DNA of 64,000 bases, from NCBI GenBank assembly GCA_023212725.1, contig JALBYF010000057.1, positions 54,368 to 118,367 of the forward strand, in the 5' to 3' direction. A program made the position numbers and the translations under genes. Source of the stretch: Tranzscheliella williamsii. Its lineage: Eukaryota > Basidiomycota > Ustilaginomycetes > Ustilaginales > Ustilaginaceae. The notes beneath the pieces were generated by a model that made no database searches, was not told the origin of the DNA, and was given only the letters and a program-made list of their open reading frames with translations. Below, piece by piece: positions 57,392 through 64,000 of the stretch; the first letter of the stretch is position 1; every line of letters begins with the position of its first letter.

Positions 57392-60300
57392 CCTGGCTTG
57401 ACGTTTGTCCGCCGCCGGAGCGAACGAGACTTGCTAGCGAAACGCTGTATGGGCACCGGATGTAGTGGTCACGGCTAGGTCAGAAGGAGGCAAGCGACCT
57501 ACAACGCATACAGCTGATGATGGCGGCTTGAGGATCGACTCGAAGCGTTATCGTCGTCGAGGGCTGGTCATGGCTGGCAATGGGCCATGCTGATGGATGC
57601 TCGGATGGCCCTGAAATGTCGTAAAAGTCGTATGCGAGCTGGTGAAGGCAGGCCGGAAGGGGAAGGTGGTTGGTCGCAGAGAAGATCAGTATGCCGCTGA
57701 GAAGAAGACTAGACCACCCAGCACAGAAGAGAAAGGCGAAAAGAGAGGAGGTGAGCCCAGGGGCGAGCGGCGAGCGGGATAGGAAAAAAAGGTGAGGAAA
57801 GGTGGAGGACAGGAGAAGCAGGGGCATATGCAAGCGCTTGACCAAGAAAGGTCGTAAAAGCAAGCGAGCGCAGAACGTGAGGTCTGGCAGCTTAGTAGGC
57901 GGGAGCTAGAGCTCTTGGTAAGGGTCTAGCTACTGCTGAGGTGTATCATTGCTGCCACAAAAAATTGATGCTTGCCCAGGCGTTGATCTTATGCCATTCT
58001 CGTCTGACGAGGTGTGCGTGCTCTGATACACTGCCGCGTCGCTATCGAGCGCTGTGCAGGCGTTTTGGCAGAGCCCACTGACTAAACAGAGCCCTAGCTG
58101 GCAAGGACGGCAGACGATGGGTAATGGGCCACAAAGCGAGCCTGAAGTTACTGCGGACCATCGGACCATGAAAGGCGTTGGCAGGCCTATGCTGTTTGTA
58201 TTCAGCGGTATTATGGCTCTGCTGCTTGACAGCTGCCAAGATCGGTATTTGCTGTTAAGAAATCAGACGCTTAGCTGACAAGGGATAGGGGTCCACGCAG
58301 CAAAGTCGGTCGTTTCAGGTCAACGCGTTTCTCGTCCGGTACACTCGACCACGCGGTGGGCGCAGATGTTTGTAAAGCTTGGTAGTGTTAGATTAATTAC
58401 CTTTTGCCAAAAGGGGGACTTAACATCGGGCCAGGTCGTGTTGCGCGTTCGCTCGCTTCTTGCTAGACTGCAGCTGAGGAATAACACGAAAGATGGGCAG
58501 TAGTTGATCAGAATATCCACGCGGGCAAGTGCGGGATAGCCCGGGATCTGGGACCAGCAAAAACGGTACTACTACGGAAACGACGGCATTTGGCTGATCC
58601 TGTCGAGCTCAAAGCCGGGCAGCATTAGGTGACATTGCTGACACGACGAGCGGTACGGGCGTATTGGGATCGGCGAATTTGTGATGCGCCGGCGAAAGAC
58701 GGCCGAGGGAAGGAGGGAAGGAGGGCTGCCGGGTTCAAGTCCGAATACCGAACTATGCGGGCACCAACGCGGCTGGGCGCAGGTTGCCAAGCCACCAACC
58801 CACGGCGCATGGACGCCTGTTGATCTGCAGAAGCAGGCAGGCGGAGCGTGCGGCACAGACATGGAGACCACGATGCGCGCATTTCAAGCAGCAAGCAGCC
58901 CTCCGGCCGAAATGACGTTGGGACCCTAGGCTGCGCATGCAAGGGGCGAAACAGCGAAGACCTAAGGTAGTACCATTCAGCAAGGGGAAAAGCATGGCAC
59001 CCGAACCAGCCGTCGAAGACTGAAACGGAGGACACTAAAGTTGGGCGATGCAAGGAGCCCCTTAACGTGTTTCGAGATGCAGTGGTACGGCTGAGCCTTG
59101 TTGTAAGCGCGAGGCAAAGCAGCGCAAGGCAAAGCAGCGCGAGGCAAGCTGCACGATCGGCCATCGCGACCCGCCTGCTGCATGGCAGAGGAAGCGTCCC
59201 ACAAGCAAGGCAGAAACCTGCGGGTGGCAATTCAAATTGGCTGTGATTGTGATTTCCCGCATCGGGATGTGGGAAGGGCAGATGCAGATGCACTGCGACA
59301 CGGCTTTCCCATGCAACTCGGACTGGCGGGCAACTGATTTTGGCTCGCTTGTGCCAAGGCGCGCCGCGTAGCGAGCTCGCAAAACAAGCGACGCGTCGCT
59401 CTGTCACCCACTTGGGCGAGACAAACTCGCTCGGCCGGTTTCAGCTCAGCAGCTTTTTGCCGTAGAAATGCACGAGATTTACAAATCCCAACAGAGACGT
59501 ACCAGCAACATTGATTAAATCCGAACTTGAAGCGGAGCGAGTCGGTACTGGCTCCGCTGCTGTTGTTCTTTTCTTGCTAGCGATCAGCGATCCGACGTAA
59601 CGTACTGCCGCTTTCCTCCGCGGGTAGACGCTTTGTGATTTGAAGCTAGTCCAAGCGATGCCAGGAATCGAAAATCCAAGCGGGAATGGAGGCCCATCAG
59701 TAATCTCAGCTGCTTCCTGTGTGTGGGGTTTCAGCGCGGATAATTAGCAGACGCCTGCGACCGACTGCTTGTCTGGTCGGCGAAGCCAATGACGAGGGTG
59801 AGCGAACCAGCGCTGCTCAACACGATGATTTACGTGGTTGTTGGGTCAGGTAGACGTTGAACCCAAAGCGAGGCGTACGCCTAGCTGCATCGCCACCAAC
59901 CAGCGTCGTCACCCGGCCTGGCGCTCTGCCCTCTCAGGAAATGGGTCAGCAAAAACAACCAGGCAAGCGACGCCAACCTTGCGCAGGCAGGGTAGGGTGC
60001 TGTACGTATGGACCGTAGCTGTACGTATAAACCATGGCGGTGTGGCTGGATGTATATGCATGCAAAGCACCTTTCCGATTCGGTGACTGCATAAGCTGGT
60101 ATTACAAAAGAAAGCTCGAATTGGGCAGCCATCTATGCCGGCATAAAATTGAAACAGGAAAGCCCAAATGAGAAAGTCAAACTGTGCTTACTTACTTTGC
60201 TTAGACTTGGGTGAAGTCGGCATGCAAAGCGCGGCTTTTCCCACACTCAAGCTTTGGCCGATAGGGCGGACTGCCATTTGCCATTTCTGTTATTCTTTGG

Positions 60301-61069
60301 CAGAATAACAAGGCAGAAGTCACCGCTTCCATCAACGTTGGCCCGGTGACATGCACCGCCGTCGATCCATTTGGCCAGGTCAAGTCAAGTCGCCTTGTCG
60401 CCTATAGCGGCGCTTCTCGACTGCATCGTTCCTATGCAAGTCGTCCGTCGCTCCCCACGATCTCGCCATGGTCGTACCTTTGCATCGCATCTCTTGTTCC
60501 CGCAACGTGTTAGTGTCCATGCAACTCCTACTCTCTGCCCTGATCCCGCTTCGACTGTCCATGCTATCTCTCTCTTGAGGTGGTGAGCCATTCCATCGGC
60601 ACTACTGTACAGTGCCGCCTTGTCGCCCTGCTGCCACTTCTATGGTCCCTGCCGTGCCCTGCTTTTCCATCTGAGCGCTCGCTAAACTCGACTACCACTC
60701 TCTACCCACGCCCGCTGTCTTCACGCCGGCGCCATTACCGCCGAAAGGCTTCTTTCCGCTCTCCTCCTCTTGCTCTGCTGCGCCGCACCTTACGTTTACC
60801 CTCCGTCCCGCTCCTTATTAAGAGACCCACTCCCTCGTCTCAACCCTCTTCCAACCTTCTCAACCACTGCCCCTGCACCGGCACCTATCCTCCCTTTACC
60901 GCCCCTCGTCCTCTCCGAGTGTTTGCTTGCACCCTCGGCACCGCTTCCCTACCCTGACCTCCTCCTCCGCTTCCCGTTCGCCCTCTCCTCCCCTCAGCCT
61001 TCCAGCTCAACGGCGACTCTTTCCACTCCATCTCGCCTTCCATCGCACTGATTTCGTTTGACGACCACC
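57392..61069. other. 3.7-kb gene-free divergent region
   Basis: The largest gap in the window, between the TMEM184 start and the GMC oxidoreductase start. Frames such as 58625-59407 (minus) begin at non-ATG codons and show no family motifs. A 15-bp repeat lies at 59112-59148. From about 60580 to 61069 the plus strand is strongly pyrimidine-rich, probably promoter and leader of the oxidoreductase. No tRNA found; a B-box-like string at about 58733 lacks partners. Confidence 0.5.
59112..59148. repeat. 2.5 tandem copies of a 15-bp unit
   Basis: Unit AGGCAAAGCAGCGCA at 59112-59126, repeated with one change at 59127-59141, then a partial third copy. Confidence 0.85.
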
Positions 61070-62983
61070 ATGAAGGCCACCATTTTCGTCGCCGCCGCCA
61101 CCTTGGCCTCGGCTGTCGCCGCGAGCCCCGTCGCCTGGACCAAGGTCTCCCCCCGAAGCGAGATGGCAGCTCGCATCGCTGCCAACTCGGCGCTTGCCTC
61201 CCGTTCCATCTCCAGCGACGCCTCCCAGTTTGCCTCTCGTTCGTACGACTACATTGTCATCGGTGCTGGTACCGCCGGTCTCGCTCTTGCTGCTCGTCTA
61301 TCGGAAAGCGGCAAATACACCGTCGGTGTCCTTGAGGCCGGTGGCAGCGGCTACAATGTCTCCATCATCGATATTCCCTCTCAGTTTGGCGCCGACCTCA
61401 ACACTCAGTACGACTGGAACTACACTACCGTCGCCACCGATGACGTTCCTTCGTCTGGCTGGCCGCGTGGCAAGGTCCTTGGTGGCTCGTCTGCCCTCAA
61501 CTTCCTCGTCTGGGATCGATCATCCCACTACGAGATCGACGCTTGGGAGCAGCTTGGCAACCCTGGCTGGAACTGGAACAACCTCTACAGCGCCATGAAG
61601 AAGGCCGAAACCTTCCACGCTCCCTCTCAGCAGAACGCCGATCTGCTTGGCATCAAGCCCGTCACTTCCGACTACGGCAGCAGTGGCCCCGTCCAAGTCT
61701 CCTTCCCCAACTACATCTCCCAGCAGGTCCGACGATGGATCGGCGCCCTCTCTGAGCTTGGCATCCCCAAGAACGACCAGCCGCTTGCCGGCGAGAACGT
61801 CGGCGTGTCACAGCAGCCCTCAGACATCAACCCCACCAACTACACCCGTTCCTACTCGGCCGCCGCCTACCTCTTCCCCAACGCGGCGCGAAACAACCTC
61901 AACGTCCTCACCAACGCGCTCGTCTCCAAGGTCAACTTTAACGACGACTGCCAAAAGCTCTTGGCGACGGGCGTCACCTTTGTCAGCAACGACCAGACCT
62001 ACACCGTCAACGCCACCCGAGAAGTCATTGTCTCGGGCGGTACCGTCAACACTCCTCAGATCCTAGAACTGTCCGGCATCGGCAACAAGCAGATTCTCTC
62101 CAAGGCCGGGATCGAGACTCTCTACGAGAACCCCAACGTGGGAGAAAACATGCAGGACCACACCTACTCGGCCGTCGTCTACAAACTCAAGCCTGGCTTC
62201 AGGACGCTCGACTCGCTCAAGAGCGACACCGCTTTCGCCAGCCAACAGGCCGCTCTCTATGCTGCCAACAAGAGCTCTATCTTTACCGAAACCGTCCCTT
62301 CGATCTCGTACGTCTCGCTCGCCCGTGTCGTCGGTGCTGAACGTGCCGTGACGCTGCTTGCCGATGTGTCCAAGTACGTTGCCGCCAGCACGGCGGCTTA
62401 CAAGGCCACCCTCTCGAAACAGCTCGAGTTCCTCAGCAAGCATCCCGATAATGTCGGCCAGATGGAGCTCGTCGGCATCGACGGCTACTTTGCCGGCACC
62501 GGTACGCCAAATGCCAATGACACCTACTTTACCATCCTTGCCGCCAACCAGCATCTCTTCTCGCGAGGTGACATCCACATCCAGTCGTCCAACCCGCACA
62601 CCTACCCGCTGATCAACTCCAACTACTTTTCCGTTCCGTTCGACCTCGAGATCTCCACCGCCGGCACCAACTACACACGTAACATTGGTCTCTCCAAGAC
62701 CTACAGCGACATGGTCGACAGCGAGTTCTGGCCCGGTGCCGACGTCGACCAGCAAAACTACACCAGGACCACCTCGGTCACCGAGTACCACCCGATCGGA
62801 ACGGCCTCGATGCTTCCGCGCAACCAGGGTGGTGTCGTCGACCCCAGCCTCCGCGTCTACGGCACCAAGAATCTTCGTGTCGTCGATGCCTCGATCATCC
62901 CTCTCCACATTGCCGCTCACATCCAGGCCACCGTCTACGGTGTCGCTGAACGCGCTGCCGAGATCATCCTGCAAAACGCTTGA
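61070..62983 (+). CDS. Secreted GMC oxidoreductase (FAD alcohol/sugar oxidase type)
   Basis: Extracellular FAD flavoenzyme of the glucose-methanol-choline family, of the kind that oxidises alcohols or sugars and makes H2O2 (aryl-alcohol oxidase or glucose oxidase-like). 637 aa from the ATG at 61070. A signal peptide (MKATIFVAAATLASAVAAS) and a short propeptide-like stretch come first. The dinucleotide motif is YIVIGAGTAGLALAARLSE (Gly65-Gly70). GMC signature 1 is GWPRGKVLGGSSALNFLVW, and signature 2 is IVSGGTVNTPQILELSGIG. The catalytic His pair is in EYHPIGTASMLP and IPLHIAAHIQATVYG. Codons are uniformly C-ending, suggesting strong expression. The substrate cannot be decided from sequence. 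Confidence 0.93.
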   Translation: MKATIFVAAATLASAVAASPVAWTKVSPRSEMAARIAANSALASRSISSDASQFASRSYDYIVIGAGTAGLALAARLSESGKYTVGVLEAGGSGYNVSIIDIPSQFGADLNTQYDWNYTTVATDDVPSSGWPRGKVLGGSSALNFLVWDRSSHYEIDAWEQLGNPGWNWNNLYSAMKKAETFHAPSQQNADLLGIKPVTSDYGSSGPVQVSFPNYISQQVRRWIGALSELGIPKNDQPLAGENVGVSQQPSDINPTNYTRSYSAAAYLFPNAARNNLNVLTNALVSKVNFNDDCQKLLATGVTFVSNDQTYTVNATREVIVSGGTVNTPQILELSGIGNKQILSKAGIETLYENPNVGENMQDHTYSAVVYKLKPGFRTLDSLKSDTAFASQQAALYAANKSSIFTETVPSISYVSLARVVGAERAVTLLADVSKYVAASTAAYKATLSKQLEFLSKHPDNVGQMELVGIDGYFAGTGTPNANDTYFTILAANQHLFSRGDIHIQSSNPHTYPLINSNYFSVPFDLEISTAGTNYTRNIGLSKTYSDMVDSEFWPGADVDQQNYTRTTSVTEYHPIGTASMLPRNQGGVVDPSLRVYGTKNLRVVDASIIPLHIAAHIQATVYGVAERAAEIILQNA

Positions 62984-63471
62984 GCTGCGTCGCTTTTCTG
63001 CGCTCGTCTCGCCTTGCCTTGCCTCGCTTGTCTCGCCGTTTCTGCATACATCCGTCCTGCTCTAGAGGCTTTGCTCTTTGTTCCCCCTTTTCGCTTTCTT
63101 ACGCCTCTTTGTCTACGGCTTTCCCACTGCGGCCGCCGCGTCGCATCGCTTCGCATTCTGGTCGCGGCCAGCAGGCCCAGTATCGCGTTCCCCTTTCCCC
63201 CTCACGCTTGAGTCCTACTGTACCATCACTGCCGCGCAGGCAGCTTTACGAGCATCATGACACTTGACAATCAACGCTTTTCCAACCCAACCCGCAGGCG
63301 CGCTCCGTGATGCTATCAGGGTGTGTCTGTCCCGGCCGAGGCTAGACGCGGTGTGGGGAGTGAAATCCGACGAAGCCCGGCGTGGGCGTGCGGCGCATGT
63401 GGAAGTGTGCGCGGACATGCGCGGCCGTGGTGCTTCCGACCACCATCTCTCTGCTCCCGCCGGGTTACTCC
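62984..63471. other. 3' flank of the GMC gene and upstream region of the last gene
   Basis: About 490 bp, pyrimidine-rich on the plus strand up to about 63240. No separate gene seen; the last gene's true start could lie here (an in-frame ATG is at 63397). Confidence 0.4.
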
Positions 63472-64000
63472 ATGGGTGAAGACGCTTCCACTTGTGGCGG
63501 GGGGATGCGAGCGACGGAGGAGGCGGGGGTGGTGGCGGAGCAGTATGCAGCGGTGGGGTATGTTGACCGGCGGGCGGTGGGGACGTACTATGAGGGGGAT
63601 GTGGGGGGGGCGGGTGCGATGACGTGGGAGTACCTGTGCCGGGTGGTGGGGGGTGGGGATCTGGGGGGGTTGTATCGGGGGGAGGAGTGCGAGGGGAAGT
63701 ACCGGGCGTTTGCGCGCGAGGTGGCGGCGGGGTATGGGGGGCTGGAGGGGTATCTGCGCGCGGAGCGGCTGGGGTGGGGGGGTGTTGAGGACGAGGGGGT
63801 GTTCGAGGGGGAGGGGGTGTGTGCGGTGCCGAACGACTGGCCGTATGCGGTGCCGCGCGGGGCGGTGCACTGGGTGGTCTGGACACAGCGCGCGCTGGCC
63901 GCCGCCAGCCTGCTCAGCCCCTCCCCCATCCCGGCCTCCCTGCGTGCGCCGCTCTACTCCACCATCACCACCGACGGCCTCCGCGGCTTCACTGGCCCCC
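63472..64000 (+). CDS. DUF3605-family protein, 3' end beyond window
   Basis: An open frame with no stop runs to the window edge. In-frame ATGs are at 63397, 63472 and 63505; 63472 is a guess. The protein includes MTWEYLCRVV, then LYRGEECEGKYRAFAREVAA, and the block NDWPYAVPRGAVHWVVWTQ, which I recognise as typical of DUF3605 (PF12239), a fungal family of unknown biochemistry that I recall includes N-acetylglucosamine-induced proteins. The first 390 bases use almost only G-ending codons (GGG, GTG, GCG), and from about 63890 the frame turns C-rich, as in other genes here. The minus-strand proline-rich frame opposite is an artefact of this composition. Confidence 0.65.
   Translation, partial: MGEDASTCGGGMRATEEAGVVAEQYAAVGYVDRRAVGTYYEGDVGGAGAMTWEYLCRVVGGGDLGGLYRGEECEGKYRAFAREVAAGYGGLEGYLRAERLGWGGVEDEGVFEGEGVCAVPNDWPYAVPRGAVHWVVWTQRALAAASLLSPSPIPASLRAPLYSTITTDGLRGFTGP

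Noticed and set aside
57480..57863. Hydrophobic minus-strand frame upstream of the TMEM184 gene
   Set aside because: Starts at TTG and lies in the presumed leader or promoter; hydrophobicity follows from a pyrimidine-rich strand.
58731..58745. tRNA B-box-like string GGGTTCAAGTCC
   Set aside because: No A-box upstream and no cloverleaf could be drawn.
58625..59407. 260-codon minus-strand frame in the large gene-free region
   Set aside because: Begins with GTG, contains a tandem repeat read as CLALLCLALLCLAL, and matches no family I recognise.
61058..61069. Upstream extension of the GMC oxidoreductase start
   Set aside because: The extension begins with TTG; the ATG at 61070 gives a clean signal peptide.
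63215..63886. Proline-rich minus-strand frame at the right edge
   Set aside because: It is the complement of the G-rich part of the DUF3605-like gene, whose plus-strand translation has a recognisable conserved block.

Overview
The window is nuclear DNA of a GC-rich, intron-poor fungus, most likely a basidiomycete of the smut lineage (Ustilaginomycotina). The evidence is long uninterrupted ORFs with strongly G/C-ending codons, a few short introns with GTAAGT/GTGAGT donors, and a fungal gene set: a Mim1/TOM13 outer-membrane protein, a full-size PDR-type ABC transporter, a P5B ATPase, a Zn2Cys6 regulator, a GMC oxidoreductase and an AIM23-type mitochondrial IF3. The species assignment is inference. 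I see no virus, transposon, CRISPR array, rRNA or convincing tRNA.

Layout. 1-17 kb: epoxide hydrolase (-, cut by the left edge), membrane-anchored GH15 glucoamylase (+), P5B ATPase (-), MIM1 (+), F-box protein (-), APC/C subunit Cdc16/Apc6 (+). 17-23 kb: mitochondrial carrier of the dicarboxylate type (-), a D-2-hydroxyacid dehydrogenase with an apparent one-base phase break (-), a GRE2-like reductase (+). 23.6-36 kb: PDR drug-efflux pump (+) with two PDRE-like sites upstream, NBP35 Fe-S scaffold (+), PCF11 3'-end processing factor (-), cystathionine gamma-synthase (+). 36-48 kb: BUB3 (-), mitochondrial IF3 (+), GMP synthase (-), histidine phosphatase (+), RING-H2 ligase (+), MAD2 (-), aldehyde dehydrogenase (-). 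48.5-48.8 kb holds a run of 98 N flanked by an exact 77-bp duplication, probably an unmerged contig overlap. 48.7-64 kb: Zn2Cys6 transcription factor (-), TMEM184/OST-alpha membrane protein (-), a 3.7-kb gene-free stretch, secreted GMC oxidoreductase (+), and a DUF3605-like gene (+) cut by the right edge.

Most genes are single-copy housekeeping genes and do not form a metabolic cluster. Two spindle-checkpoint genes (BUB3, MAD2) and one subunit of their target, the APC/C (CDC16), lie within 33 kb, which is notable but may be chance. The most general unexplained signal is compositional. In at least nine genes the coding strand switches abruptly from G-rich to C-rich roughly 150-500 bp before the stop codon, on both strands. 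This may mark 3' antisense transcription or another transcription-linked process.

Many long reading frames opposite real genes are artefacts of the codon bias and are not annotated.
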